Part shown: one piece after another, positions 1 through 12,415 of the stretch | Numbering within the stretch: position 1 is the stretch's first letter | Layout: each line of letters starts with the position of its first letter | Source: Porites lobata | Lineage: Eukaryota; Cnidaria; Anthozoa; Scleractinia; Poritidae | DNA length: 64,000 nt | Direction: 5' to 3' | Assembly (NCBI GenBank): GCA_942486035.1 | Contig: CALNXK010000354.1 | Coordinates: forward strand, 222,501-286,500 | Notes under the pieces: model-generated | The model's input: the letters and a program-made list of their open reading frames with translations, nothing else | The model's database searches: none | What the model was told of the DNA's origin: nothing | Translations under genes and position numbers: made by a program

Positions 1-234
1 TTCTTACTCTTGAAACAAGTGAAGTGTCCGCCATTTGAGCTTTTACAACGAAAACAACTCAATCTCGTCCCCAGGTCTTCTCGGTTAACGGTGCATTAAC
101 CTGTAGAAGACTTCATTTTTGACGTCATTTCCTCGTTAAACACAAAATTCTTCCAAATTTGGTCATCAGTAACTGGTTATGGTGAATTATGCGTGCGCTT
201 TTAGCCAATCAGAACTGGGGAAATATTTTGAATG

Positions 235-430
235 AATAATAATATAATTTAAGGCACTCCAGTTTTCTACAGTTTCGGCTAACAAAAGGGTCTGAAATAT
301 TGAGTAGATGGGTTTCTTGACATTTTAAATTAGCTGAAAAAACCAATTTACAACCGTGTTTCTCAAGGTAGTGATTAACAAAAGATTTCCACTTCCCCTC
401 ATTATTGTCATCCAGATAGCCTTTTATCCA
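235..430 (-). mobile_element. Degenerate minus-strand coding remnant, possibly LINE-derived
   Basis: Read on the minus strand, this stretch gives protein-like sequence with the pattern EGKWKSFVNHYL followed by a K-L-F-x-N segment. It resembles a region found C-terminal to the reverse transcriptase in some non-LTR ORFs. The same residues recur in the duplicate at 37010-37190, minus strand. There is no intact gene. The LINE assignment is from memory of the motif and is tentative. Confidence 0.35.
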
Positions 431-546
431 TAATAATAAGCAGCAGTGAAAAAAGCGAACAGAAACACTAGCAACAAAACTTTGGTGAGCACATACGACA
501 TTTCTTACATAAGATGTGTAACTAGGAAGTTTCACGTTGTAGTCGT

Positions 547-548
<2 letters not shown>

Positions 549-577
<29 letters not shown>
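549..577. repeat. A29 homopolymer
   Basis: An uninterrupted run of 29 A lies on the plus strand. The aligned position of copy B (about 37309) has a single short A step, so the run arose or expanded in copy A. Length is likely unstable and assembly-sensitive. Confidence 0.9.
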
Positions 578-1192
578 CGGGAGAATAACGTGTAACTGAA
601 GAAGTGTGCTACACGTGTAAAGTTGTTTTTTCTTTGCTAATTTAAGACCTACTGATTTTTTACTGTTCTCGTTGCCATCACCGTTTAGCATTACATGATT
701 GTATTTTTTTGTTTGAGTAAATTATAAGTATATTAACGAGAGCTTCGCTTTTAGCCCTGGAAAAATCTATACATTAGTGACAACGACCGACTGACTCAAG
801 TACTCACGAGTGATAACCCCACACTTAGAGGGGACCTAAATAGTACCGAGGCAACTGTAAAAAGATAGCAAAATGGTCGGAACTTTTTTTACTTCAAAAT
901 CACTTTTGGCAAGGAAGTAAGCTACAAAGTGCTCGAGACTCCCACGTCCTTACTCTTTGGTTTTACCATGGCACAAACGGCTGTTTTAAGTCGGGAGCCT
1001 ATGAGCTCCTGTTTAGGTCTTTAACTCGCGATGACTTTTGATTTGAGGGCTGTTAACGATGTTTTGCATCTCGAGTCAAAATGAGGAGAGCACCCCCCTC
1101 TGTTTTTTAGAAAATGTAAGAGTCACTCTCACAGGAAGTCTTCATGTTCCTAGTGGCGTGGGGGTGGGGAGATTGGCCGAATTTATACTAGA

Positions 1193-1800
1193 GGCGAACT
1201 ATTCGTCTAGACGGATTATCCGTCAGACGGACAATTCGTCTCAGCATAAATGCGAAGACTGACTTTGACGAATAATTTGTCTAGATGTTTTACGCCGGCT
1301 ACACGACGGATGTTTCGGTGTTGAGTTCATTGAGTAGCCGAGTGGAAGCTTGGCTAGAGGTTAAAAAAAAATATTGCGGCACTCGTAGCGTTGTTGACGA
1401 ACAAATCAAGAAGAGCATTAGACATGGCGGTATATCAGAAGAATATCCTCTGTCAAGTGCATGCTTGACAGAGAAGATAACTTAATGACCTTCATGTTAC
1501 CCTTTCCTCTTCTGAATCTCACTCAAGATAGGAAGAACTGCTTTACCGGACGCCAACATGAAATAGGCATCTCAGGAAACATTGCATGTGAAAACTTCGT
1601 CAAAAAACTATCTACGTTCTGTCTGGATCTAAATTTAGAGACGGATCATTCGTCTAAGACGAATTTTCCGCCTGTTGACGTGCTAACAGACGAATCAGCC
1701 TCAGACGAATTTTGCTCCATAATTGGTCTTAGCTAATAGCACCGAATGTATACTTGCATGAATTATCCGTCTGATGACCGATAATTCGTCCCTAGTATCC
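1193..1800. repeat. Dispersed GACGAATT/ATTCGTC motif cluster (copy A)
   Basis: Variants of the motifs ATTCGTCT and GACGGATAATTCGTC recur in both orientations near 1200-1240, 1267, 1640-1680, 1690-1720 and 1763-1792, with unrelated sequence between. Short ORFs across this stretch are products of the repeat and are not called as genes. The cluster is duplicated at about 37907-38550. Confidence 0.6.
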
Positions 1801-2563
1801 GGCTCAAAACGGCTGAGGAGACTAACGTGTTTTCCGCGCTCATGTCCGTCCCCTCCCGTTCATACCGAGCTGGGGAGGGCTCGTCACCCAGCCCTCCGCC
1901 CCAGGAACACCCCAGATTGTTTGCTTGTAAAGTTACGTCATCATCAAGGAAGTAACCTTGCCCGGCAGCAGATTTCACCTAAACAGTGCTAAAACCTTAG
2001 CCCTTCCTAAAGCATTCGTAATGGATCTGTTGGAAACAAGACAGTCATAGAGGGTAAATATTACAAAAAGGGTTTTAGCTTGTAGATATGTAACTCATAA
2101 CGCACTCCGCATTCGCTCGTGCATTGCAGGATGAACATGCACTGAAAGAGAAGATAAGCTTACTATAAAAATGGCGTCACAACTTCCTGAAGGGTCGGTC
2201 AGAAACGCTCCGCTGTGACAGTTTATGCAGTCAAAAGATCTCTAAGCGACCACCTCGGGAACCCATAAAAGTGGTAGCAGCTAGAGCTGGTTGTTCACCA
2301 GCTGTTTACTGGCGAGAATTTTGCGAAATTATACGCGCTCATGAAGCGACCTTGGATATGATTGAAAGCTTATGTTTATGTATTTGAGGGCGCGTCGTCG
2401 CTTACATACTAACTTGAGATCAGCCTCCCTTTCGTGTCGCTTTTATTGTAAAATTCTGGTTTTAGCGCGAGCACGTAAGGGAGAATGTATAGTGTATGAA
2501 AGCACCTAAAATAGAGCATGATCTCTGGATACTTTGAGCAAAAATCTCGACATAATTTCTGTT

Positions 2564-4310
2564 ATTATTCATTCAAAATATTTCTCCGTTTCTGATTGGC
2601 TAAAATCCCACGCATAATTCATCATAATTCACCATAACCAGCTACTGTCGACCAAATTTGGAAGAATTCTGCGGTATGTGAAAAATAATGTATCGGTCAA
2701 ATGGAAGTTTCAACATGCCCCCCCCCGCGGGCATACCCCGGGCATTTGACACCTTTGCCGTCCCGGGGAGGAGGGAATTTGATTATCAGAGTCTTCCAGG
2801 GGGTGGGGAATTTGAACCCCATGCTTTAGGGGTGGGGAATTTGAACTGCACCCTCGATTTCATGTAAAATCTTTGGCGTGGCGAGCTATGGGGGATGCGG
2901 TGTTAGAGGATTCTCGTGGAAAAGATTGTGCCTTTGTGGCCAATTGGTTATGAGGAAAAAGCTTAAACAAGCTTTGTGGCATATTTGAAGTATTTAAATT
3001 TTAAAATTTTCAATATTGGATTCAGGCCTTGAATGTATGAATGTATTTTATTGTTGTGTTTACAATGAAATACAATACCTATACCGGCGATTCAAAACAA
3101 CATAAAATAAAATAAAAAGCTCAGGTCAACTACTTTGACCTACTGCAAGTATGTTAATTAATAAGGTGAGTGATGATGCATATCAGGGAAATGGTCATGA
3201 TGTAGTAATCTCAATAGGTGGGATCTTTTTTTATAGAACGCTTTGTATGTTGCATGATGAAGAAAAGCTGAACATTCAGTGACCTTGTAGCAGCGATTTC
3301 CGCCGCTTTGCTCGAGACTTTTGTTCGTAGTAAATACGCTAACAGTGTTTCTCAGTTTTTGTTATATTTATAAAGATTTTGTTCGACAACTGAAGGCGTT
3401 TCCGCCGTCCTTCTGTCATTTTTGTGCCTGTGAAATGTCCCTGGGGTGGGGGCATGTGATCACCTGAATGGACCCCAGTGTGGGGCATTTGAACGGCATT
3501 TTGGCCCGGGTAGGGGGGAATTTGAACAATAATTTTCAAAAAAGTCAAATGCCCGGGGGGTTGCCCCGGGGGGGGGGGCATGTTGAAGCTTCGATTTGAT
3601 CGATACATAACTTCAATTGTGCAGTAAATTGCCAAAATATTGAACAGTTAACCGAGAAGACCTGGGGACAAGATTGAGTTGTTTTGGTAGCGAGTACAAT
3701 GGCAGAACATTTCACTTGTTTCATGAGGAAGAAAAAGGCCAACTATTGGCTAAAAGCATAGCAAGTACCTGGTGCAGATCTAGGATAAATACTGACCAAT
3801 TTCCTAAACAAGAGCTGTAGGCGTAAGCTGCAGGAGGGGTCTGGGGGATTTTAACTCCTTAAAGTCCCCTTTCCTGGGTTTCTGAGTCATTCAGACAGGA
3901 TATTGGCAAGTCGAATCCAGTTTTTTTTTTTAATATTAAAAAACTGGTGTTATAAAAAAATTTAAAGTTTAATATCCATTGAGAACAGCAAGAAGACAAC
4001 TCAATGGATGACATCTCTCTTTAGAGAATATTTTACAGAACTTAACAACCCTTTATCTTCTAAACTTGCTGATAAACATGCACTATCGAAGATGAACTTA
4101 ACATTGACAGAGGTAAGCATGTTTTAGCTTGGTTTGAAACTAGGAATAATTATTTTGAATGAATAATGAAAGAATTATTAAATTTGGCTTTCTTATCATC
4201 TGAAGAATTATGGGGATTTTGGAGGGTGTTATCTGCCTCAGCCTCTCCTCGATCTTTATAATAATATTCTTCAGATAATATGAAAGCGGAATTCAATAAT
4301 TATTAATTGT
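2564..4310. mobile_element. Right inverted arm of long-TIR element (copy A)
   Basis: Excluding the 919-bp insertion at 2689-3607, this stretch is the imperfect reverse complement of 1-238 and, more completely, of copy B's left arm (35200-35755). The arm carries an exon-like stretch at about 3979-4113, followed by GTAAGC, that matches the minus-strand exon at 35367-35489. Just inside the outer end is a foldback with GAAGAATTATGG and its complement. Confidence 0.7.
2689..3607. mobile_element. Non-autonomous DNA transposon, TAA target duplication
   Basis: The 919-bp element begins TGTATCGGTC and ends GATCGATACA. Imperfect terminal inverted repeats extend about 62 bp into C/G runs next to GGGCATTTGAC. 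It is flanked by TAA at 2686-2688 and 3608-3610. Copy B has the uninterrupted site with one TAA (about 39467), so both ends are fixed by an empty site. Subterminal repeats of a GGGGAATTTGA-type motif occur at both ends. No transposase ORF is present. A 3-bp TWA target fits PIF/Harbinger-type transposition, but the family is inference. Confidence 0.9.
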
Positions 4311-4324
4311 TGCCAGTATCAGAT

Positions 4325-4730
4325 AAAAAAGTATCAGTATTTCCCCCAGGTGGGGGCTTTGCTCTTGGGAATTCTTAGTGGGGGTGTGCCTCCTGTTTCT
4401 CCAAATCCTGACCCTTTTTCAGACCAAAAAATGTCATTTTCCACACCCATTTTCAGACCTGAAATAACTTAGATTAGAACTCCAACAAGTCCATTTTGAA
4501 TTCACCTATCTTTCTTTCTTTTTCATTTGGAATTCTTTCTTTTTCATTTGGAATTGAAATGTTCATACATTCCTGTAGTTCCCTTTGAAAACCACATCCA
4601 ATTCCAGACAAAACTGTTTAAAGCCTATAGCCATTTTCAGACCGAAATAGGGCTAAAACCATACCCTTTGGCTCAGCACAGACCTATAATTGGCTTATAT
4701 AAGGGAGTACCATCCCCGGGAGTATTTCAT
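4325..4730. repeat. MITE-like repeat ending TATAAGGGAGTACC (copy A)
   Basis: This G-rich start and stretch of 'cattttcagacc' motifs ends in a TATATAAGGGAGTACC terminus. Related sequence lies at 40245-40635 (its duplicate) and at 55480-55860. The terminus also resembles the end of the element at 25104-25697. Confidence 0.6.
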
Positions 4731-4932
4731 TTAATAAGTTTCTTTATGAATCATAGATGTATCTGTACAAACAATATTGCATAATCAAATGGTGACGTCT
4801 GAAATAAGGGAATAATTTCACATGCCTTTTTGTTCAAATTCTAAAAATGTAAGACATATTATGCCCTAACTATTTTCACTAGGCAGTATGCCTTTTATAT
4901 TGATTACCTATTGATATGAAATTCATGGTAAC

Positions 4933-5195
4933 TCGAGAAGACATCCAACATTTTGTGACACCATCACAATAAGTTTCCCTGAAAAATTATGTCTGAGAAA
5001 CGAGTGCATAAATTCCAAGTAATGACATGTCAGTACCAAGATCTTGGGAGTGCTCTGATTGGTTGAAGCAAATGTCCCTACCCAGATCTATAGGTAGTGA
5101 CAGTCATCAGTATGGAATTTCTGGGCTCGCTTCTCAGACATCATTTTGCAGGGAAACTTGTCGTGGCATCACAAAATGTCGGCTGTTTTCTAAGG
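4933..5195. mobile_element. MITE with ~65-bp inverted repeats (copy A)
   Basis: The left end (AACATTTTGTGACACCATCAC, then GTCTGAGAAACGAG) is the imperfect reverse complement of the right end (CTCGCTTCTCAGACATC, then CATCACAAAATGT). The centre includes CTGATTGGTTGAAG. Its duplicate is at 40848-41120, where a 20-bp foreign insert interrupts the left arm. A related short foldback lies at 28383-28494. Confidence 0.7.
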
Positions 5196-5948
5196 CTTAA
5201 ATATATAATTATGCTCTCAAACATGGGTTTTGCACGTGTGAAATTATAAGTTAACTCTGAAAATTGGCTCCGTATCAAGAAGATGTTTTTTGTCACCCAT
5301 GATATTGCATGTATATCCAGAATTTGATCAAGAAATTAATGATAATTTTTATACGAGTGTTGACTGAGTGGTTGCTTATGAGAAATTAATAACCTAAAAG
5401 TGTGGCTGTTTTTTCTAGTAGGAGCTCATCATAATATTTAGCTCACTTTTTGTTACAGATCACATTAAGAACTGTACATTTTCTCTTGTCTTCCTGTCAC
5501 TGGCCTTTTTTGTAGCTGGTGTTCCATGAGTAAAATGCAGATGTAGACCATACCAAGGTACTATACAACTAAGAAATTAATAATTAACGATTTTCAAAAT
5601 TCTCTAGCTGTCATCTTTGTTATTGGCAGTCCTAATTTCAGCATTAATGGGAGAGGTGTCAACACCCAGTCCAACATTTCCAATACTGTGACCAACTTAC
5701 CATGTTAACTTTAATAAAGTAAATTACATAAATACAGTCCATGATTATTTTATTACCATAGTTTGTATTTATGTTATTTGCTTTGAATTAATGTGGCAAG
5801 TTAGTCAAAGTATTTAATTTGGTATAGACAGTCAGAAATTATGTGTAATAATATTAATATTAAATATTGATACATACATCTAATAATAGTAATACATGTT
5901 GATTTTTCCCCTTTTCCTTGACTACTTTTATAGGTTAGAGGGAGAAAT

Positions 5949-8900
5949 ATGTCGTTCGAGGCTGCTAACAGTTCAAAGGATTACTATGGAGACCCACCTC
6001 AGCTTCTTTATGATGTCCCATCTTCTAGTGGTATTCAGACAACCGACAAGGAACCAAAATTGCCTCTGGATATTCTGTTGTTGACAGTTGAGAATGATGA
6101 GTTTTTAGCTTGTTACCAGCAACTTCAAAATCCATGCAGATGGTGGTTTGATGACCTTGGTTATGTTTACTTTGAGGAAGAGGATGAAAGTCAAAAAGAG
6201 AAAGTGAAAATTGCATTGTTGAAGTGCTATGGTGGAAGTGGTGGTCCTGGTGGTTCTCTGATTTCTGTGAAGAATGCTGTCACTGTGCTAAGATCCAAGG
6301 CAGTTATATCTGTAGGAGCCTGCAGTGGTCTTAATCCTGCGAAAACAAAGTTAGGAGATGTCATTGTTTCATCTAGATTATCAACTTATGCATCCAAAGT
6401 AGTAATGTCTTATCAAGAGCAATCAACTGGCTTGAGAACTTATGTCAGCAAACATTTTCTTAATCTCATAAAGAATTGTGCTGATGGCTGGCATGCTCCT
6501 TTGAAGAATCCGGAAGCAAGTCAAGCAGTTGAAGTACATTGTGGTGAAATTCTGAGTGGTCCAGAGCAGATCCAGGCTGAGTATCGACGTGATCAACTGG
6601 CTAAGTGCAACCTGATGGCAATGGCTGTGGAGATGGAAGGCGAAGGTGTTTGTCATTTTTTGTGTAATCATATTCCAGAAAACTTCCTGATATTACTTGA
6701 TATGCATATGAGTGCACAAGTCTTTAGTGCAATGACTCGTAAAATGTACGAAAAACTCAGGAAAATGTAGTGGGAATGTAATGGTCACACTGAGGTACTG
6801 ATGTCTCCTTGTGACACTCCCTTCCATCAGTCTCTTTTTTGACTCAGTGCTAGAGTAACTAGCCTGAGTTAATTGGTACATAGTGTCTGTTTAGTACATA
6901 ATTATTATAGATCAAAGATGACTTAAAGATAATTATGTTTTAAGAGCAAAAAACTAGGTCGGTGAGGGCATTAAAGTCATAGAAGGGTGTAGATTGTTCA
7001 TAATTATTTTCCCCAGAGTTTCACCATTGTTCACATTTTTGTCTCAGTTGTGGGGACCTTACATTGTTTGTAGTTGCTGTAGGAGGTAACCCTGGGAACA
7101 AGGTGATGTGATGTGCTCTTACGGTGCTCAGTGGGCCCTTGCACCTAACTTTTTTTCTTTGAGATTACAAAATATTAGTTTTTTCATAAAAAAAATTATT
7201 TCCTAGACAGGCTGGATTCCACAGGTTTGGAGTTTTGAACTCCCTTCAAGTTTTCTTAGAGCACAGCCTTTTAGAACGGATCAATTACACACCATGCTGG
7301 ACAAAACATTTTTCTGTGCCATGTCAGCTGCCAGGGTTTATTCTAGAAATTAGCGAGTGAGGCTCAAATGGCCCCCCTTCTGTAATTTTAGGGGAGCCCT
7401 TTTTCAAGAAAGGGGGAAGGGAAGCTTTGCCGCCATTTTGGAACATTCTGGGCAACTGAAAAAGTCTGGGCTCAAATGACTGTAGAATCCCGAATGTTTT
7501 GTCTGATGAAATAATGACTCAAAAAGAGAAGAAGAGAAAGGCAATTGAGGCAGTAAGAGTCTATAAAAGTTCAAAGTAACTTTATAGATCGGCCGTCAAA
7601 TCAGTGTTGTTGTCAGTTACGTTTTCGAATACTTTATTTCAAATAGTACTTATCCTTCGGTCTATATTTTTTGCGCCCCATTTGACGCGGCAGCGTAAAT
7701 TTTATGCGTCTTTTTTTTCCAAATTTCGGGAATCCCACAAGGCTGCGCTCTAGAATAACCCTGACTGCTATATGTGTCTGTACTGAGAGAGATCACAGGA
7801 AACGACCATGCCAGTCACAAATAGTGGGCATTTTATTCAGTACATTGTTCAACATGGAATAAAGTACGGTACAATAATGCTTTAATTACCTTGACCTGGC
7901 ACTTGAATACATGTGGAGTTGTGTCTGATAGAAAATGTTCAACTGTTTCTTTGAAATTCCAACATCAAGTTCAAACATCATGTTATGATTGGCTGGTGTG
8001 ATATCTTAACGATTTTACTGACCCAATATATGTAAATGTAAATGTAAATGATGTTAGAAAACGTATGACAGACACTTGCATCCATCAACTGAAGTCAAGC
8101 TTTCCTCTGTTAAGTCACTTCCCTACCTCTGAAAACATGAGTTACGTAACTCTGTTTTGGATTACAGGTGTTTTCACTGCAGCATTTGACAGCGGGATTG
8201 AATGGCTGATTGTCAAAGGAATAGCTGATTATGCAGTTAGCAGCAGCGCTCAACAGAATGCAAAAAGTTGGCGTCGCTGTGCTTGTGTGATGGCCGCTTC
8301 TCTTGTTATGCATATTTTGAGTAATCCCACTGTTTTCCGTTCCTGGCCTCATTATAAAGGTAATTTTGACAAAACCCTAGTCTTGTTTTGTTTGTTTGTT
8401 TGTTTCTATTCTGTTGCGTTTTTTTATGTATCTCAACTTAAAAAATGCTGTGAAAGCATCCTGTGCCACCGACGAAACGTAATTATGAGGATGAGACACA
8501 AGTTTCCTTTGTTCAACGACAACTATTTCTTTGATGATTTTTGGCACAGTTGATTTTTGCAGTATTTATTGAAAACGGCACCAGCAAAAAAGCTCTGCAT
8601 GACAGTGTACTTCCCCTCTGCCTTCTCTCCAAACCTTGAATTAATCCCTGTGGTCATCACCATGGCAATCTGCAGTATTAAGGCTGATGTCAACTATAGG
8701 GATAATGATACGTTAAGGTGCTCAGACCAAACCTATATTGAAAATAATTTATTACCTTCTGATCAGTGGTATGACACAAATTCATTTCTCAGAAATGCTC
8801 GGCAAACCATAACTGAGTAGTTTCTTTTTTTGTTCTTTCTTTCTTTGTCTATTTACAAATTTGCCCCCTGTTGTAGGTTCTTTTGCTATTACCCAACCCA

Positions 8901-11900
8901 AACGCTATAAGTATAACACTTCATATCCTAAGAAAGTAAGATTTTTAAAGTTGGTTTTTCAAACTAAGTGTGCCCTTTTGCGTGCAAGGTGTTCGCAAGA
9001 CGATGATTGATCATGAAATTAATTTTACTTTCTTTACACCAGGAAGAGTGGCAGGGATAAAACGCAGCGCAGAGTGTGTGGAAGTCGAGGGAAGTGTTAA
9101 ATCTCTGAAGTCAGACGTCGCTGATGTGCAACTGCGATTAACACAAGTGGAAGAAAAACAGAGCTCTGCTGAACCTCCAATAATTCCAGGTTAGGAAAAC
9201 TATTGATTGACATTAGTTCAGCCGGAATATTCCTTAAATGATACCCTCCGTTCATAAGCTTCTTCGAATATAAACCCCTCTTTTTCAAACCAAAAAAGCC
9301 TGCCACGATTATAATAAGACCTTCAGGTCGGGGGGCGGGGGAATTATATCTGGGAATTGCCATCGATTTTCAATAAACCATACCAAAACAACTGAACGAC
9401 ACTAGCCCGAATGTAAGTTTTTACTGATTAGTTTTCTGTGAACACTTAGCTACAGCATGAAATACAGTATCCTGACTGTTTATTATTTTATACAGCAACT
9501 ATAAGCTGGTATCTTATATATTCAGGATATCTTCATTTTCACTTAAGTTTGCTGCCTAATTGTTGAAGTTAGCATGTTCACTAGAAATGAAGTTGTCACG
9601 AATGGCTATAGCCACTACCCCTTTATTATCTGTTGTACAACGAAAAAGTGGTTTTTGTCGATGCTGATTTGCCCATGATGTTTTCAAACCCCTTTGCATG
9701 AATGTATGCCACTAAAAATATTCTTTGAAAAACAATAGAAGCGTTGGGGCTTATTTTCAGTATTTTACGGTATTCAAGTTATTAGTGCTCTAAATACATA
9801 CAAGAACGTCTTCAAATAGACCTTGGCAACACAGGTGATTGTTTGTTTATTTGTTTACTTATGTATTTATTTTTGCAGAGTTTGCCGATTGTGAATCAGA
9901 CATCAGGTTTTTTGCCGCGCGTTGCCATGAAAATACAAGGCAATGGCTGTTTGAAGATTTTGAAAAATGGTTCAGTGATCCTGGTGATTCCAGAGCTTAC
10001 GTTCTCCTGGGTGATGCGGGTGTTGGCAAAAGTGTTCTAGCAGGAACCCTAGCAAAGCGTAAAAGGGATGCTGGATGTTTGACTGCTGCTTATTTTTGCC
10101 GTCATAAAGATAGAAGAAGAAATCATCCCTTGAGTCTTCTTGGAACTCTCGCACGTGATCTCTGTAAATGCAATAGTGAGTACAGTAGCATAGTGGGAGG
10201 GGAGGAAGGTGTTAGAAAGTTGATAACTAAGTCCGAATTCAAACTTCAAGTTCATGAGTTATTTGCGAAATTACTCGAAGAGCCTTTAGCTAAGTGCAGG
10301 TCTCCTCCGAATCGCAGATTAGTCATCATTGACGCTCTAGATGAGACAGAGTACGGGTCCCGGAAAGATTTTCTTAATGTAATTAAGTTAGATTTCCCCC
10401 GTCTTCCAGAGTGGCTTGTGTTCTTTATCACCAGTCGCCCCGAAGAACAAATACAGAGCAGATTGAGCAGGTACAAACCATGCATTAAGATGTGCGCAGG
10501 AATTACTGATTGGGATAACTTCTATCAACAGCACAAGAAAGACATTCAAAGATATTTAGAGAAAGAAATAGATTTCTCCGTTTTCTCCTTTTCACCTGTA
10601 GACGTTACAAAGAAGTGTGGTGGATTGTTCTTGTACGCCTTCTACATTGTAAAAGAACTGAAAGATTCAGCAAAATCAGGTAAAGTAACTCAGTTGGCCC
10701 AGCTGACTGACTTTCCAGGTGATATCGATGAGTTCTTTATGCAAAATTTTCAACGAGTATTTGACAAGGTAGGGCGCGATCTGTACAGGATACTTCTTGG
10801 CTGTATCATGGCTGCACCGTCTCCGCTTCCTGCATCGTTTATCGCGTTTGTTCTCAAAAGAGAGAATTCAGGCCTTGAAGAGTATGATGTAATAGATGCT
10901 GTTTCACAGTTTGTGGTTTTAACAACTTCCGATCGGACAATGACCTTCCTTCACAGTTTGATCCCTGTGTGGTTGTCAGACAAAGGTAAAGCTCGGACGT
11001 TGTTTGTTGACAAAACGTCTGCGGGTGAGTACCTCGAGACTTCTTTCAATGAAATCCTCTCAGCTGTTGTAGATGTATCATCCTCAACAACGTCTGTAAG
11101 TATTGCTGATGATTTGAAGAACTATGTTTTGCGTTTTGCCATTCGATATTTGTGTCATTGTGGTGACAAGAATTCGCTCGACAATGTTTTTAAGTTCTTG
11201 ACCTGTTATACTTTCTTGCAAAAGAGAATTCAAATGCACCAAATCAATAGCTTTCGGGGAATCGAAGAAGTGATGGACGAATTGTTGCTAGCAGCTGGCT
11301 GTTTCACTGGTAAGGAGAAACCGAAGGGAAATGTCCTTAAAGCGATCAACGATACCTTTTATTCATATGACCAAGTTGCTCTTGAAGATTGCCCAAACGT
11401 TCTCCTGTTTTGCATTGGCAGCTCTTCCAGCCTTGTCCGAGAAAACGTCTGGTCAATCCCTTGCCATGAGACCATGAGTGATGGTGTAGGCGACTCCTTT
11501 GCCGTATCTTCTGATAAGAAGACAGTGGTCGGGGTACTGAGGTTTCAGTATCTTTTCTTCGCGGATACAGCTACTTTAGAAACAGTTGGAGGCCCTTTCG
11601 AAATAAGTACGGATATCATTGAAGAAATATATTTCATAAAGTTTTCCCCGGACGACAAGTTTATATATTTTGGACGACTCGACAAATGGTTTTCCGTTCA
11701 GCAAGAATGTGTGGTTGACTTACCTGTGTTCTCAGGGAACTCCCTTATCTATGGGGAAGGTTTTTCTTTGAAGGATGGAACACAGCACTTTTGTGTTTGT
11801 GCTTACAATATCCCTGGCCTTGATTACTTTCCTTGTCAAGATAAGTGTTGTATAGCAGACTTATTTGCCATGTGGGCTCAATTGGAAATTGACAAGGACA

Positions 11901-12415
11901 TGAATGACATGACGTGTACCTATGAAAAATTAGCAGACGCAATATCTAAAACCGAGATACCTCTAGGGAAACCAACCAGAAACGTACTGGAGGTTCTTGG
12001 AGTCGACCCAGGGCTGTATGAGGCGAATGAGTCTCCTAATTCCTACGACCCTTCTTGTTACTGTTGTCGCAGGTTAACTGAATTAACCGAGACAGACAAA
12101 GAGCCATCCTTGACCGTTGTTCGTCAATGTGTACTTGAGTTTTACCCTCAATTATTTCAAAACCAGGTTTGGGATTTTAACACAGGTAAACCTTTCTTGC
12201 ACTTGTTTTGGAACGAGGATCGTGAGATGTCACGCATTTGTTATGAGCGTCACCTTCCTGATAGAACAGGTGAATGGAATGAATTTAGTTGTCCACCTCA
12301 TCTTGGCCCGAGTAAGAAGGTATTTGTTTGTAACATCGCAGTAGACAACGCTGTTTGGGTTTTAAAAAAGCTTTGCGACCAACAACTCAACGGTCTCTTA
12401 GTGCAATTCTCATGA
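5949..12415 (+). CDS. PNP_UDP-NACHT NLR-like protein, intact copy A
   Basis: Four coding exons are proposed: 5949-6645, 8168-8359, 9043-9189 and 9879-12415 (stop TGA). Introns are GT/AG and all phase 1. The spliced ORF is open, with 1,190 residues. The first exon probably begins at 5934 after a TATAG acceptor, leaving upstream UTR exons unseen. Residues about 38-290 form a PNP/nucleosidase domain: glycine-rich GGSGGPGG near 95, VISVGACSG near 119, the EMEGEG nucleoside-site motif near 226-231, and VKGIADYA with the expected catalytic Asp. Residues 297-345 are a charged, probably coiled-coil linker. NACHT follows, with Walker A GDAGVGKS at 390-397, Walker B IIDALDE near 495-501 and ITSRPEE near 530. 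The remainder includes a beta-rich, WD40-like stretch (IKFSPDDKFIYFG near 932) and a conserved tail. Family knowledge suggests an oligomerising cytosolic sensor with nucleoside- or nucleotide-cleaving output. Substrate and immune role are inference. Confidence 0.88.
8877..8935 (+). other. Possible alternative or decayed exon in intron 2
   Basis: A good acceptor (TTGTAG) precedes about 20 open codons ending AAGAAA|GTAAG. If spliced from the previous exon it would leave phase 0, while the next called exon needs phase 1, so it does not fit the main transcript. In copy B the donor reads CTAAG and is destroyed. It is recorded as a candidate only. Confidence 0.2.

Larger units (their letters stand above)
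1..11194. repeat. Segmental duplication, copy A
   Basis: This block is repeated in the same orientation at about 35.5-47.1 kb. Alignment by eye runs from the window edge (matching near 35514) through the whole PNP-NACHT gene to 11194, inside the last exon. The offset is about 35,918 at the first coding exon and 35,911-35,915 at the other three. Differences are scattered substitutions, small indels and discrete transposon insertions. Copy A has a 919-bp element at 2689-3607 and a 29-A run that copy B lacks. Copy B has about 1.25 kb at 35755-37005 that copy A lacks. Copy A may continue left of the window. Confidence 0.93.

Noticed and set aside
209..691. 160-codon minus-strand open frame
   Set aside because: It spans the A29 run (a poly-F stretch) and a LINE-like remnant, and the duplicate copy is shorter and altered. 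Not a host gene.
1059..1992. Several 65-90 codon frames in the GACGAATT field
   Set aside because: They follow the repeated motif in different phases, are not conserved in frame between copies A and B, and lack splice structure.
3339..3742. Minus-strand Pro-rich frames
   Set aside because: They translate the C/G-rich terminal repeat of the 919-bp transposon.
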